A stretch of DNA of 64,000 nucleotides. Origin: Alkalicaulis satelles. GTDB lineage: Bacteria > Pseudomonadota > Alphaproteobacteria > Caulobacterales > Maricaulaceae. The DNA lies in NCBI RefSeq assembly GCF_008630495.1, contig NZ_VWOJ01000002.1:821001-885000 (forward strand). Reading direction: 5' to 3'. Both the position numbers and the translations under genes were made by a program. This document shows positions 17,859 to 27,194 of the stretch, in pieces; position 1 is the stretch's first letter, and each line of letters begins with the position of its first letter. Below the pieces are notes generated by a model. That model saw nothing but the letters and a program-made list of their open reading frames with translations. It had not been told where the DNA came from and searched no databases.

Positions 17859-17863
17859 CGGAA

Positions 17864-17873
17864 GGAACGTTCC
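17864..17873 (+). promoter_or_regulatory. Palindrome over the hemA ribosome-binding site
   Basis: ggaacgttcc is a perfect 10-bp palindrome directly before the hemA ATG (17874). The natural Shine-Dalgarno AAGGAA overlaps its left half, so pairing or protein binding here could influence hemA translation. It is short and may be coincidental. Confidence 0.25.
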
Positions 17874-19094
17874 ATGGATTTCGACGCGTTTTTCCAAGAC
17901 TCGCTCGCCCGCCTCAAGTCCGAGGGCAATTATCGCGTCTTCGCCGACATCGAACGGCGCAAGGGCGCCTTCCCCTGCGCCACCCGCCACCATGAGGATG
18001 GCGAGAGCGAGGTCACGGTCTGGTGTTCCAACGACTATCTGGGCATGGGCCAGCACCCGGTGGTGCTCGAGGCCATGCACGAGGCGCTTGAGCGGTGCGG
18101 TGCGGGCGCCGGCGGCACGCGCAACATCTCGGGCACCAATCATTATCACGTGCTGCTGGAGCGCGAGCTGGCCGATCTGCACGGCAAGGAAGCTGCGCTC
18201 CTGTTCACCTCGGGCTATGTGTCCAACTGGGCCACGCTGGGCACGCTGGCCTCGCGCATTCCCGGCTGCATTGTCCTGTCCGACGCGCTCAATCACGCCT
18301 CCATGATCGAGGGCATCCGCCATTCGCGCGCCCAGAAGCATGTCTTCGCCCATAATGACCCGGCCGATCTCGACCGGCGCCTGAGCCAGCTCGATCCGGA
18401 CGCGCCCAAGCTGGTAGCGTTTGAATCGGTCTATTCCATGGATGGCGACATCGCCCCCATCGCCGAGATTTGCGACGTGGCCGAGCGCCATGGCGCCATG
18501 ACCTATCTTGATGAAGTGCACGGGGTGGGCCTGTACGGCCCGCGCGGCGGCGGCATCGCCGAACGCGAAGGGCTGATGGACCGCATCACGGTGATCGAGG
18601 GCACGCTGGGCAAGGCCTATGGCGTGATGGGCGGCTATATCGCCGGCTCGGCGGCCATGTGCGACTTCGTGCGCTCCTTCTCCTCGGGCTTCATCTTCAC
18701 CACCGCCCTGCCGCCCGCCGTGGCGGCCGGCGCGTGCGCGGCGGTGCGCTATCTCAAGACGTCCCAGATGGAGCGCGAGCGCCAGCGCCGCAATGTGCGC
18801 CTGGTGCGCGCGCGGCTGGCGGGCATCGGCATTCCCACGCTGGACAATCCCAGCCATATCGTGCCGGTGATGGTGGGCGATCCGGTCAAGTGCAAGCGCA
18901 TCAGCGACTGGCTGATGGCCACGCACGGAATCTATGTCCAGCCGATCAATTATCCCACCGTGCCCAAGGGGACCGAGCGCCTGCGCATCACCCCCTCTCC
19001 GGTGCACAGCGACGGCGATATTGACCGGCTCATCGCAGCCCTGTCGGAAATCTGGTCGGAATGCGCCCTGCACAGAAACTACAACGTGGCCTGA
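17874..19094 (+). CDS. hemA: 5-aminolevulinate synthase
   Basis: 406 aa. Condenses glycine and succinyl-CoA to 5-aminolevulinate, the entry step of tetrapyrrole synthesis in Alphaproteobacteria; needs pyridoxal phosphate. The PLP lysine lies in [17 protein letters not shown], and other family motifs are [43 protein letters not shown] and [12 protein letters not shown]. Its place in the operon suggests it supplies precursor for bacteriochlorophyll, so a second housekeeping copy may exist elsewhere. It overlaps idi by 34 nt. Confidence 0.96.
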   Translation: MDFDAFFQDSLARLKSEGNYRVFADIERRKGAFPCATRHHEDGESEVTVWCSNDYLGMGQHPVVLEAMHEALERCGAGAGGTRNISGTNHYHVLLERELADLHGKEAALLFTSGYVSNWATLGTLASRIPGCIVLSDALNHASMIEGIRHSRAQKHVFAHNDPADLDRRLSQLDPDAPKLVAFESVYSMDGDIAPIAEICDVAERHGAMTYLDEVHGVGLYGPRGGGIAEREGLMDRITVIEGTLGKAYGVMGGYIAGSAAMCDFVRSFSSGFIFTTALPPAVAAGACAAVRYLKTSQMERERQRRNVRLVRARLAGIGIPTLDNPSHIVPVMVGDPVKCKRISDWLMATHGIYVQPINYPTVPKGTERLRITPSPVHSDGDIDRLIAALSEIWSECALHRNYNVA

Positions 19095-19627
19095 GCGGCC
19101 GGTCCGATTACCGTATCATCCCCGCCATAGCCGCGGACGGAACGCGCTATCCCGTCGACAAGATGGAAGCGCACCGCCAGGGCCTGTTGCATGATGCGGT
19201 GTCGGTGTTTGTGTTCGACGGCGCCGACATGCTCCTGCAGCAACGCGCGGCGGGCAAGTATCACTGCGCGCTGATGTGGGCGAACGCCTGCTGCACCCAT
19301 CCCGACTGGGGCGAGCGCCATGAGGCGAGCGCGCGCCGGCGCGTGCGCGAGGAGCTGGGCGCGGACCTGCCCCTGACCGCCTGCGGCGAGACCACCTATC
19401 ACGCCGATGTGGGCGGCGGGCTCATCGAGCATGAGCGCGTGCGCCTGTACCGCGCCCGGGTGGACCGGCGCGATCTCGTCCTCAATCCCGATCCTGCCGA
19501 AGTGGCGCAGGTGCGCTGGATCAGCCGCCCGGCCCTGATTGCGGAAATCGCCGCCGCGCCGGACCGCTTCGCACCCTGGCTGCGCATCTATCTCGAACGC
19601 TGGGCCGCGCTGGGACTGGACCGTTAG
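19061..19627 (+). CDS. idi: Isopentenyl-diphosphate delta-isomerase, type 1
   Basis: 188 aa. A Nudix-fold enzyme interconverting isopentenyl and dimethylallyl diphosphate, feeding both carotenoid and phytyl-chain synthesis. The active-site cysteine region [14 protein letters not shown] and the Nudix-like segment [15 protein letters not shown] are clear. The only in-frame early ATG is at 19061, inside hemA. It ends the plus-strand operon and converges on the puf operon, whose terminator lies at 19684-19725. Confidence 0.94.
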   Translation: MRPAQKLQRGLSGRSDYRIIPAIAADGTRYPVDKMEAHRQGLLHDAVSVFVFDGADMLLQQRAAGKYHCALMWANACCTHPDWGERHEASARRRVREELGADLPLTACGETTYHADVGGGLIEHERVRLYRARVDRRDLVLNPDPAEVAQVRWISRPALIAEIAAAPDRFAPWLRIYLERWAALGLDR

Positions 19628-19683
19628 GGTTTCTCTGAGCGCCCGCTGGCGGCGCGCCGCCCGAGTGCTTCTCCTCATTTCAC

Positions 19684-19725
19684 CAGACAAAAAGAACCCC
19701 CGGGCCGCGCGTGCGGTCCGGGGGT
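19684..19725 (-). terminator. Rho-independent terminator of the bchC-puf operon
   Basis: acccccgggccgc (19696-19708) and gcggtccgggggt (19713-19725) form a 13-bp stem with one G-U pair and a 4-nt loop. On the minus strand the stem is followed by TTCTTTTTG, giving the U-rich tail. It lies 46 nt downstream of the pufM stop and faces idi. On the plus strand it lacks a T-tract, so it serves the puf side. Confidence 0.85.
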
Positions 19726-19770
19726 GGGGGGGGTCTTACCGTCAGCCGGGACGGGAAGGCGGTTCCGCTC

Positions 19771-20700
19771 TCAGAGCGGGCGCGCGATCCCGTTCTCGCT
19801 GGCCCAGATGAACCAGTTGTCCACTACAGTGCCTGTGATCAGGATCCCGATACCGCCGGTGAGGGTGGTCAGGACCGCGAACCACCAGGCCCAGCGGTGA
19901 ATGGACTCCATTGTGGCGTTGAAGCCCATGGTCCAGCGCCAGAACAGCGCGGCCCGTTCGGTGGCCGTGCCCCGGTCGCTGATCTGCTCGATCTCCCGGT
20001 CGCCGCCATAACGGCCCACCGCCAGGATGGTCGCGCCATGCATGGCGAAGAGCAGGGCTGACCCATACAGGAAGGTGATCGAGAGCATGTGGAAGGGGTT
20101 GTAGAACAGGTTCCCGTACATAAGGGAGAAATTGTTCGTCCAGTCCAGGTGCGTGAAGATGCCGAAGGGCACCGCCTGGGACCAATCGCCCATCAACATC
20201 GGCCGGATGAAGCCCAGCACCAGATAGAGGAAGATCGCCGAGGCGAACGCCCAGGCCACATGCGTGCCCAGGCCCAGCTGGATGGCGCGCCGGTAGGTGC
20301 GCACCCACCACAAGATGATGGAGGCTGTCAGGAAGAACCCGGCCAGTATGTACCATCCGCCCTCATTGAGAGGCACGAAAGGCTGGAAGCCGTATTCCGG
20401 CCCCGGCGGGTCCAGGGTCAGCCAGAAGAACTCCCGCCCGAAGGCGATGGGATCCCAGTTGACCGAGGCCAGCATGTTGAAGCCGATGATCTCGATGGCG
20501 ATGAAGCCGCAGATGAGCGACGCCACGCCGGTGAAGCCGAGATAGATCGGGCCGATCTGGGCGTTGCCGATCCGTCCGATCAGATGGCTGAAAAAGCCCT
20601 TGCCGGTCCGCGCCTCGTCACCCGGGGGCAATTCGACCCCCGGCTCGACAGGACCGCGGACCTGAACCTGGGTGAAGATATTCTGATAAGTGGTCATCAT
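19771..20700 (-). CDS. pufM: Photosynthetic reaction centre M subunit
   Basis: 309 aa, with five membrane helices. It pairs with PufL to hold the special-pair bacteriochlorophylls, pheophytin, quinones and iron. Conserved stretches include [40 protein letters not shown] and [20 protein letters not shown] with the histidine ligands. The C-terminus ends shortly after VVDNWFIW. It is the last gene of the operon: no pufC cytochrome or pufX follows before the terminator. Start is one of two tandem ATGs. Confidence 0.97.
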   Translation of the reverse strand: MMTTYQNIFTQVQVRGPVEPGVELPPGDEARTGKGFFSHLIGRIGNAQIGPIYLGFTGVASLICGFIAIEIIGFNMLASVNWDPIAFGREFFWLTLDPPGPEYGFQPFVPLNEGGWYILAGFFLTASIILWWVRTYRRAIQLGLGTHVAWAFASAIFLYLVLGFIRPMLMGDWSQAVPFGIFTHLDWTNNFSLMYGNLFYNPFHMLSITFLYGSALLFAMHGATILAVGRYGGDREIEQISDRGTATERAALFWRWTMGFNATMESIHRWAWWFAVLTTLTGGIGILITGTVVDNWFIWASENGIARPL

Positions 20701-20710
20701 ATGTCTCCGC

Positions 20711-21532
20711 TCAGCTCCAGATCGGCAGCTCGCGCCACCAGCTCCACCAGTCCACCCATGACCGGACCCACGGGCCGGAAATGATCATGCAGACCGCGCT
20801 CCAGAAGCCCGCCGAGAGAGCCAGGAACAGCCCCAGCCGGTGAATCCCCAGCGGGCCGATGGAATAGCCCAGGATGTCCCGGAAGAAGGTGTCCTCATGG
20901 TCGGGGGTCTTCACCGTCTTGCCCTTGCCGGGATTGGTGGCCGACAGGACCAGCGCGCCATGCAGCGCCAACGCGAACGTGGTGACGAAGAAGAAGCTCA
21001 CCGCGATCATGTGCGCCGGGTTGTAGTGGAAGTTGACGAAGGCGTAGCCCACGTTCGAGACCCAATCGAGATGACTCATGATGCCGTAGGGGAAACCTTC
21101 CCCCCAGGCGCCCAGGAGCAAGGGCCGGAAGATGTTCAAGGTCGCAAAGGCCAGGATCGCCACCCCGAAAGCGATGGGCACGTGATAGCCGATGCCCAGC
21201 TTGCGGCAGATCTCCACCTCCCGCAGGGCCCAGGAAACAAAGGCGCCCGTCGCGCAGATCGTGATGATCTGCCACAGCCCGCCTTCACGCATCGGCGCCA
21301 GGGCGAGCCCGTAGCTGATGTCAGGCGGCTGAATGTCGATCAGCCAGGGGTTCCAGGTATCGCCCAGAGAGGCGGCGTAAAGGATCAGGCCGGTGCCGAT
21401 CGCCGAGAAGAACAGTGTCGTCACGCCGAAAAAGCCGACAAAGAAGGGGCCAATCCAGAAATCGAACAGATCTCCGCCGATAAGCGTCCCGCCTCGGACC
21501 CGATATTTGCGCTCGTAACTCAATAATGCCAT
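20711..21532 (-). CDS. pufL: Photosynthetic reaction centre L subunit
   Basis: 273 aa, five membrane helices. The L half of the reaction-centre core. It starts [20 protein letters not shown] as is typical and contains [40 protein letters not shown] and [18 protein letters not shown] with the pigment- and iron-binding histidines. A 10-nt gap separates it from pufM. It is separated from pufA by 146 nt containing a strong hairpin, the usual place for differential decay of puf mRNA. Confidence 0.97.
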   Translation of the reverse strand: MALLSYERKYRVRGGTLIGGDLFDFWIGPFFVGFFGVTTLFFSAIGTGLILYAASLGDTWNPWLIDIQPPDISYGLALAPMREGGLWQIITICATGAFVSWALREVEICRKLGIGYHVPIAFGVAILAFATLNIFRPLLLGAWGEGFPYGIMSHLDWVSNVGYAFVNFHYNPAHMIAVSFFFVTTFALALHGALVLSATNPGKGKTVKTPDHEDTFFRDILGYSIGPLGIHRLGLFLALSAGFWSAVCMIISGPWVRSWVDWWSWWRELPIWS

Positions 21533-21565
21533 TGCACTATCTCCGTTATCGGTCGCCCGGGCGGC

Positions 21566-21587
21566 GCCGGGCGCCGTAGCGCCCGGC
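21566..21587 (-). promoter_or_regulatory. pufA-pufL intercistronic hairpin with UACG tetraloop
   Basis: gccgggcgc (21566-21574) and gcgcccggc (21579-21587) are perfect 9-bp complements around a 4-nt loop. In the minus-strand transcript the loop reads UACG closed by C-G, the cUNCGg family of exceptionally stable tetraloops. In Rhodobacter, hairpins at this place protect the pufBA 3' end from exonucleases and raise antenna over reaction-centre synthesis; the same role is inferred here. There is no U-tract after it, so it is not an intrinsic terminator. Confidence 0.75.
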
Positions 21588-21678
21588 CCCGCTGTACGGC
21601 CGTCAGGATTGACCAGAACGCTATTGCGCGTCTGGCTCGCCGCCCGTCAAAGACGGCGTCAAAGCGCCGGCCAACTCG

Positions 21679-21858
21679 TTACAAGTTGACAGACTCGGTC
21701 GTAATGGCGGCCATGCCGCCACCTGCGGCGCCATCAATCCAGTTGTACCGCTCGCTAGAGAGCAGGATGAAATGGATCAGGATGGCCAGGGTGAAGAGGA
21801 ACACGAACAAGGCGATAACCGCCCGGCGCGGATCGAAAAGAAGCCAGATTTTCCACAT
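21679..21858 (-). CDS. pufA: Light-harvesting 1 alpha polypeptide
   Basis: 59 aa. [18 protein letters not shown] is the classic LH1-alpha N-terminus; His29 in [17 protein letters not shown] is the axial ligand of the B875 bacteriochlorophyll in the single membrane helix. The C-terminal tail is Gly/Ala-rich and ends TESVNL. It follows pufB by 12 nt, with AGGAGG between them. The tail beyond YNW is a little longer than in minimal LH1-alpha proteins and may be trimmed. Confidence 0.95.
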   Translation of the reverse strand: MWKIWLLFDPRRAVIALFVFLFTLAILIHFILLSSERYNWIDGAAGGGMAAITTESVNL

Positions 21859-21870
21859 GGTTCTTTCCTC

Positions 21871-22011
21871 CTAACCGAGCCACGGACGCCAGAACCACAC
21901 GAGAACGTGGGCGACGACCGCAATTGCCGTGAATCCAAGGAAGCTAGAGACGAAGATCTTGTGAAACTCCTTCGCCTCTCCTTCCGACAGTCCGGACATT
22001 GAGTCACTCAT
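21871..22011 (-). CDS. pufB: Light-harvesting 1 beta polypeptide
   Basis: 46 aa. Begins [20 protein letters not shown] and ends [11 protein letters not shown], the standard LH1-beta pattern. His35 ([10 protein letters not shown]) is the bacteriochlorophyll ligand and His17 the conserved cytoplasmic histidine. GGGAGT lies upstream of the ATG. It is the first puf gene; 127 nt of hairpin-rich sequence separate it from bchZ, and there is no room for a pufQ gene. Confidence 0.96.
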   Translation of the reverse strand: MSDSMSGLSEGEAKEFHKIFVSSFLGFTAIAVVAHVLVWFWRPWLG

Positions 22012-22031
22012 GAGACATTACTCCCATAGAC

Positions 22032-22110
22032 GCTGCGGCATCCCCGCAGCGGGTCATGCCGGGCCAAGCGTGGTCCGGCACGTTCCCGGACCGGCTCATC
22101 ACCGGTCCGG
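22032..22110 (-). promoter_or_regulatory. Cluster of three hairpins between bchZ and pufB
   Basis: Three stems follow one another: 22032-22038 with 22044-22050 (gctgcgg/ccgcagc, 7 bp), 22058-22066 with 22071-22079 (9 bp, one G-U pair, 4-nt loop), and 22086-22094 with 22102-22110 (ccggaccgg/ccggtccgg, 9 bp perfect). None is followed by a clear U-tract. They would form the 5' leader of a processed pufBA message or attenuate read-through from bchZ. I cannot see a confident puf promoter here. Confidence 0.55.
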
Positions 22111-22138
22111 AACGCAGGAAGGAAGGGTTTGCGCGCGC

Positions 22139-23593
22139 TCACGCGCCTTGCCTTTCCAGAAGAGATGTCTCGCCTGCGCGCACATGCGCCAGGCTCACGC
22201 GGGCCGCGCCGTCCTGGCGCGCGCGCGCTTCAGCTGCGTCACGCAGGCGCTTGGCGGCTGAAATGCGGGTCAGGACCGGCTGACGCTCCACCAGGGCGTC
22301 GAGCGCGTCGCGCGCCTCGGCCTCCCAGGTCAGCTCGCGCGCCAGACGCGCGGGCGTGGCCGGCGCGCGGTCCATGTCGGTCGCCAGCGGCAGGATGTGG
22401 AACAGGGCGTCAAACAGGGCGTTACAGGTTTCCTGTACCAGATAGGTCGCCCCGGCATAACCCATGAAGGGCGTGCCGGTATGGCGCCGGATCACCGCGC
22501 CGGGGAAGGAGGCCGGGATGTATTGGCTGCGCGCCCCGCTCTCGGCCAGATACATGCGCTCGTTATAGCTGCCGAACAGGATGAAGGGCGGCGTGTCCTT
22601 GATCGCCTGGCGCACTGCGGCGTTGTCAGGCTTCACCCCGGCGCAGCGCGAGACGGCGAACGTGCACGGCAGGCCCATCTCGTCGGCCAGGAAGTGCTTG
22701 AGGCCCCGCGCATAGGTCTCGTTGGCCACGATGGCGAAGCTTGCCGTGCCGAAGAAATCCTGGGTCACCGAGCGCCACAAATCCCACAAGGGCTTGATGG
22801 TGGTGTGACGCTCGCGCTCGATGAAGGGCTCGGCGTCCAGACCGAGCAATTCGGCCAGGGCGCGCAGGAATTTGGTGGTGGAGTGCAGGCCGATGGGCGC
22901 CTGCAGATAGGGCATGTCCAGCTCTTCGCAGAGCAGGCGCCCGAACTCGCGGTACATGCAGATATTTACGTCCGCATCCACCAGGCGCGGCACATTGGCC
23001 AGATGGCTGCCCAGCGGCATGACCATGTTCACATCCGCGCCCAGCCCCTCCACCAGACGGCGGATTTCAGCCAGATCGGAGGGCATGTTGAACATGCCGT
23101 AGGACGGGCCGATGATATTCACGCGCGGCCTGGCGCCTTCGGCGCGCTTTTTGGCCTTGGGCCGCTTGCCGTGCTTGGCGCCGTACTCGGTCCATAGCCA
23201 CAGCAATGCGCGGTCCGCGCTCTGCCACTGGTCCTCGTCGATGGTGCGCGGCAGGAAGCGGTGGATATTCATGCCTTCGGGCGTGACCCCGCCGCCGATC
23301 ATCTCGGCGATGGAGCCGGTGACCACCACGGCGGGCAGGTCCGGCTCCAGCACGGCATGGGCGCGCTTCATGGCCTCTTCGGTGCCAGCGCCCATCTCGT
23401 CTTCGCTCAGGCCCGTGACCACGATGGGCAGCTCGTGCGGCGGCAGCGCGTCGGTATAGTGCAGCACCGAGGTGACGGGCAGGTTCTCGCACCCGACCGG
23501 CCCGTCGATCACCACCTGCAGGCCCTTGATCGCGGTGAACACATACACCGCGCCCCAATATCCCCCGGCCCTGTCATGATCGAGCACTAGCAT
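22139..23593 (-). CDS. bchZ: Chlorophyllide a reductase subunit Z
   Basis: 484 aa. With BchY it forms the nitrogenase-like catalytic component that reduces ring B of chlorophyllide a, giving the bacteriochlorin. Motifs are [37 protein letters not shown] and [18 protein letters not shown], including cluster-binding cysteines. It overlaps bchY by 7 nt. The C-terminal 80 residues carry the PCP-reductase-like segment [20 protein letters not shown]. Confidence 0.96.
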   Translation of the reverse strand: MLVLDHDRAGGYWGAVYVFTAIKGLQVVIDGPVGCENLPVTSVLHYTDALPPHELPIVVTGLSEDEMGAGTEEAMKRAHAVLEPDLPAVVVTGSIAEMIGGGVTPEGMNIHRFLPRTIDEDQWQSADRALLWLWTEYGAKHGKRPKAKKRAEGARPRVNIIGPSYGMFNMPSDLAEIRRLVEGLGADVNMVMPLGSHLANVPRLVDADVNICMYREFGRLLCEELDMPYLQAPIGLHSTTKFLRALAELLGLDAEPFIERERHTTIKPLWDLWRSVTQDFFGTASFAIVANETYARGLKHFLADEMGLPCTFAVSRCAGVKPDNAAVRQAIKDTPPFILFGSYNERMYLAESGARSQYIPASFPGAVIRRHTGTPFMGYAGATYLVQETCNALFDALFHILPLATDMDRAPATPARLARELTWEAEARDALDALVERQPVLTRISAAKRLRDAAEARARQDGAARVSLAHVRAGETSLLERQGA

Positions 23594-25167
23594 CCTGTGG
23601 GCGCCTCGATCGCTTTTTGGCGCGCCTGTTCGGCGCTGATGCGCTTGCGCGCTTCCTTCATGCGGAAGGTGCGGCTGTCTTCGGGCGTGGTCTCCCAGAC
23701 GCCCGCTGCATGCCCGGTCCCCACGCCCTCGAAGAAGGCGCGCATCTCGTCAAAGCGCGGCTTGGAGGCCATGGCGGCGTTGACCACATCGGCCAGCGAG
23801 CCGGCGCCCGCCGGACCCATCAGGGGCCGGGCCGAGATCAGATTGGTGAAGTAGAGCGAGGGCGTGCCGCTCTCCTTGACCGCCTGCACCACGGGCGTGG
23901 TGCCGATGGCCAGGTCCGGCTTGAACTCGTCCACCGCGGCCAGATCCTGTTCCAGCGAGGCGCGGAAGCGCACCTGGACGCCATGGGCTTCCAGCCAGGC
24001 CAGATCGGCCCCAGACCACGGCGTTTTTGGACAGGCCGTGCCTACATAGCGCACATCGGCTCCGCTCTCGACCAAGAGGCGCGCCACCAGCAATTCCGAG
24101 CCCTCATAGCCCGACAGGGTGATGCGCCCCTTGATGGGCTTGGCCGCCAGCGCGCCCTTGATGGCGGGCAGCACGGCCTGCTTGGCCGCTTCGATCTTGG
24201 CCGCCGGGACATTGGCGGCCTCGCCAATGGCTTCCAGCCAGGCCGCCGTGCCGTCCAGGCCCACCGGCGCCGAGCCGACAATGGCGCGGCCTGCGGCCTG
24301 AAACTCGCGGATGGAGGCGGTGTAGAAAGGATGGATCGCGCCCACCACCGGGCTGTCGAGCGCGGCATAGAGCTCGCGCCATTCGCGCGTGGGGACCACC
24401 GGCCCGGCGGCCAGCCCCATGGGGTCGAGCAGGCGCCCGATCACCACCGGATCGGCCGGGAACATCTCGCCCAGCAGCGTCACGGACGGGCGCTCGTCGC
24501 GGGCGCGGTCGGGCGCCTGGACCGGGCCCAGCTCGGCCTCGGTGCGCGCATAATTGAGCATGGCGCCCGCCAGCACGTCCTTGGCCTCGGCATGGGTGGG
24601 CACGCCAAAGCCTGGCACGTCTATGCCGATAATGCGCACACCATTGATATCCTTGGGCAAAAGCCGCAGCGGCACGCCCGAGGCGGTGGGCACGCACAGA
24701 TTGGTGATCACGATGGCGTCGTAGTGCTCGGGATCGGCCAGATCGAACACCGCGTCGCGAATGTCCTCGAACAGCTTGCCCGTGACCAGGGTTTCGGAAT
24801 TGAACGGCACATAGCCCACCGTCCGGCGCGCGCCGTAGAAGTGGGAGGTGAAGGTCAGCCCGTACACGCAGCACGCCGAGCCCGACAGGATCGTCGCCGT
24901 GCGCCGCATGCGCAGGCCCACGCGCAACGAGCCGAAGGCCGGGCACATGGACTGGGGCTGGTCATGCGGCCCCTTGGGATAGTCTTTTTCGTATTGCTCC
25001 AGGATTTCGGCGGCCCCGGACGCGGCGGCCTGGGCGCGCATTTTCTCCGCGCCAGCATGGCAGCCGGATGCGTTGGCGTCCGCCGGCACGGCCTCTTCGC
25101 GCGGCGCAGCTGCGTCGCCGGCGCCCTGAGGGCGCGTATTGAGGAGGGTGACGGTGTCTTTGGCCAT
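23587..25167 (-). CDS. bchY: Chlorophyllide a reductase subunit Y
   Basis: 526 aa from ATG 25167, preceded by GAGGGG and 11 nt after the bchX stop; the frame is open further upstream but that would enter bchX. Partner of BchZ in chlorophyllide reductase. Cysteine-bearing motifs are [38 protein letters not shown] and [20 protein letters not shown]. The N-terminal 60 residues are Ala-rich and variable in the family. Confidence 0.96.
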   Translation of the reverse strand: MAKDTVTLLNTRPQGAGDAAAPREEAVPADANASGCHAGAEKMRAQAAASGAAEILEQYEKDYPKGPHDQPQSMCPAFGSLRVGLRMRRTATILSGSACCVYGLTFTSHFYGARRTVGYVPFNSETLVTGKLFEDIRDAVFDLADPEHYDAIVITNLCVPTASGVPLRLLPKDINGVRIIGIDVPGFGVPTHAEAKDVLAGAMLNYARTEAELGPVQAPDRARDERPSVTLLGEMFPADPVVIGRLLDPMGLAAGPVVPTREWRELYAALDSPVVGAIHPFYTASIREFQAAGRAIVGSAPVGLDGTAAWLEAIGEAANVPAAKIEAAKQAVLPAIKGALAAKPIKGRITLSGYEGSELLVARLLVESGADVRYVGTACPKTPWSGADLAWLEAHGVQVRFRASLEQDLAAVDEFKPDLAIGTTPVVQAVKESGTPSLYFTNLISARPLMGPAGAGSLADVVNAAMASKPRFDEMRAFFEGVGTGHAAGVWETTPEDSRTFRMKEARKRISAEQARQKAIEAPTGC

Positions 25168-25178
25168 GGCCTTGCCCC

Positions 25179-26186
25179 TCAGACTTCGTCGTACACGACT
25201 TCGAGGGAGGGTTTTTCGACGTGATTGACCCCGCACATGTCCGCCGATGTGGCGGGCACCAGAGCCATGCCTTCGGCCTCTTCGGAATCAAACAGGGCCA
25301 GCAGCCCGTCCTGGTCGAGCGGGCGGGGCTGGACCGGGGGCGCCTCGGCGACATTGATCCCCAGCTCTTCAAACAGCGCCGCCCAGGGCGAGCCCGGCTT
25401 GCCGATGATCTCGTAATTGGCGCTCTTGCGGCGGATATCGTCGTCGGCGGGAATGGCCGCCAGAACCGGAATGCCGACCTTCTCGGCGAAGGCCTGGGCC
25501 TCGCCCGTGCCGTCATCCTTGTTGATGACCAGGCCGGCTACGCCCACATTGCCGCCCAGCCGGCGGAAATACTCCACGGCCGAGCACACATTATTGGCCA
25601 CATAGAGCGATTGCAGATCGTTGGAGCCGACCACGATCACCTTCTGGCACATGTCGCGCGCGATCGGCAGGCCGAACCCGCCGCACACCACATCGCCCAG
25701 GAAATCGAGCAGGACATAGTCGAAATCCCACTCGTGGAAGCCCAGCGATTCCAGGAGCTCGAAGCCGTGGATGATGCCGCGCCCGCCACAGCCGCGGCCC
25801 ACTTCGGGACCGCCCAGCTCCATGGCGAACACGCCGTCACGCTTGAAGCAGACATCGCCGATCTGGACGCTTTCGCCGGCCTCTTTCTTGCGCGAGGAGG
25901 TCTCGATAATGGTCGGGCAGGCGCGCCCGCCGAACAAAAGCGAGGTGGTGTCGCTCTTGGGGTCGCAGCCGATCAGCAGCACCTTCTTGCCCAGCTGGGC
26001 CATCATATAGCTGAGATTGGACAGGGTGAACGACTTGCCGATCCCGCCCTTGCCGTAGATGGCGATGATCTGGGTCTCTTTCTTCACCGGTCCTGTGTGC
26101 ACCGGATCAGGCGCCTGGGCCGCCTCGCGGCGCAGCGCGTCCGATTGGCCGCCAGACTTGCCGTTTGCCTTGAAATCGCCGTCCAT
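25179..26186 (-). CDS. bchX: Chlorophyllide a reductase iron protein BchX
   Basis: 335 aa. NifH-like ATP-dependent reductase delivering electrons to BchYZ. The P-loop is [20 protein letters not shown] and the cluster cysteines lie in GRGCGGRGI and [11 protein letters not shown] place the start at ATG 26186, which overlaps the bchC stop as TGATG and has GGAG nine bases upstream; an in-frame GTG six bases earlier is too close to that Shine-Dalgarno. It shares ancestry with bchL in the same window. Confidence 0.96.
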   Translation of the reverse strand: MDGDFKANGKSGGQSDALRREAAQAPDPVHTGPVKKETQIIAIYGKGGIGKSFTLSNLSYMMAQLGKKVLLIGCDPKSDTTSLLFGGRACPTIIETSSRKKEAGESVQIGDVCFKRDGVFAMELGGPEVGRGCGGRGIIHGFELLESLGFHEWDFDYVLLDFLGDVVCGGFGLPIARDMCQKVIVVGSNDLQSLYVANNVCSAVEYFRRLGGNVGVAGLVINKDDGTGEAQAFAEKVGIPVLAAIPADDDIRRKSANYEIIGKPGSPWAALFEELGINVAEAPPVQPRPLDQDGLLALFDSEEAEGMALVPATSADMCGVNHVEKPSLEVVYDEV

Positions 26187-27121
26187 CAGCACGTTCTCCA
26201 GTCAATGACCATCTTCAGGCAGGACGCGTCAGTGAAGGCGGTGTCATAGGCCTTCCCGGCTTCGCCGGGCGCGCTGTGGTGAGTGATGAGGCCGTCCAGG
26301 CCGAGCGCGCCGCTGGCGATCTGGCGCCCGACGGCGTCCAGATCGGCGGGGCTGAACTCCGCCGCGATGCGCAGGCGCGCCTCCTTCATGAAGGCGGGTG
26401 CGAAATTGAAGCTCAGCCGTTCGGCGTAGAAGCCCGCCAGCACGATCTCCCCGCCCTTGGCCAGGCGGCCCACCAGCGAGTCCAGGAGATTCGCATCCCC
26501 GCTCACGTCATAAATGGCGCGATAGTCCCGGCGCGGATCGTCTTCGGGGCGCAGGACCCGATAGCCCTCAGCCCCGTCCATGCGGTCCGGATTGATCTCC
26601 CACACCACCGGCGCAGGCGCGCCCGCGGCCAGCGTAAGACGCGCCAGCAGCCGGCCCAGCGCGCCGTGGCCGATGATCAGGTCCGGCGCGGCGTGATCGC
26701 CCGCCATGGCGTGCCAGGCGGTGGCGGCGAGCGCCAGCATGACGCCGCGCTCGCCCAGATTTTCATCCACCGGGGTGACCCGGGCGCCGGGCACGGTGAC
26801 GCGCGACGCCGAGCCGCCGAACAGGCCCCGGATCGCGCCGAAGCATTGCGCGCCGGGCACGAACACCCAGTCGCCTTCATGCCGGCCTGAGTCCGCTCCG
26901 GCTTCGATCACGCGTCCGATGGATTCATAGCCGGGGACCAGCGGATAGCCCATGCCCGGGAAGGGCGGCATCGCCCCCGACCAGAGCAGGCGTTCGGTGC
27001 CCGTGCTGACGCCTGACCAGGCGATCTCGACCACCACGTCCTGCGGCCCCGCGGCGGCGATCGCCAGCCGGTTCAGCGCAATGCGCTTGGGCTCTTCCAG
27101 TACGATGGCTAGGGCGTCCAA
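26186..27121 (-). CDS. bchC: 3-hydroxyethyl bacteriochlorophyllide a dehydrogenase BchC
   Basis: 311 aa. Oxidises the C3-hydroxyethyl group to the acetyl group of bacteriochlorophyllide a; a zinc-less medium-chain dehydrogenase relative. Motifs: [49 protein letters not shown] (nucleotide-binding). The start is TTG at 27121, with GGGGAGG six to seven bases upstream; I see no ATG that fits better. A promoter with an overlapping PpsR dyad lies immediately upstream, so bchC heads the bchCXYZ-puf transcript. Confidence 0.94.
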   Translation of the reverse strand: MDALAIVLEEPKRIALNRLAIAAAGPQDVVVEIAWSGVSTGTERLLWSGAMPPFPGMGYPLVPGYESIGRVIEAGADSGRHEGDWVFVPGAQCFGAIRGLFGGSASRVTVPGARVTPVDENLGERGVMLALAATAWHAMAGDHAAPDLIIGHGALGRLLARLTLAAGAPAPVVWEINPDRMDGAEGYRVLRPEDDPRRDYRAIYDVSGDANLLDSLVGRLAKGGEIVLAGFYAERLSFNFAPAFMKEARLRIAAEFSPADLDAVGRQIASGALGLDGLITHHSAPGEAGKAYDTAFTDASCLKMVIDWRTC

Positions 27122-27162
27122 ATCCCGCCTCCCCAGGCTTTATCTCTCATTCGCCAATTGCG

Positions 27163-27180
27163 TGTCAGTTTACATTGACA
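27163..27180. promoter_or_regulatory. PpsR operator upstream of bchC
   Basis: tgtcagtttacattgaca matches TGT-N12-ACA exactly and is a longer dyad (TGTCA ... TGACA). It lies in the short crtF-bchC gap and covers the predicted -10 element of the bchC promoter. bchC is a classic PpsR/CrtJ target in Rhodobacter. Confidence 0.8.
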
Positions 27181-27194
27181 CTCACAACAGTCAA
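27167..27194 (-). promoter_or_regulatory. Predicted sigma-70 promoter of bchCXYZ-puf
   Basis: On the minus strand TTGACT (27194-27189) and TAAACT (27172-27167) are separated by 16 nt. The element begins right after the crtF stop and is overlapped by the PpsR dyad, a layout that fits repression by blocking polymerase. Confidence 0.6.

Noticed and set aside
22012-22138. A pufQ gene upstream of pufB
   Set aside because: Only 127 nt are available and they are filled with hairpins; no open frame of suitable length or character is present.
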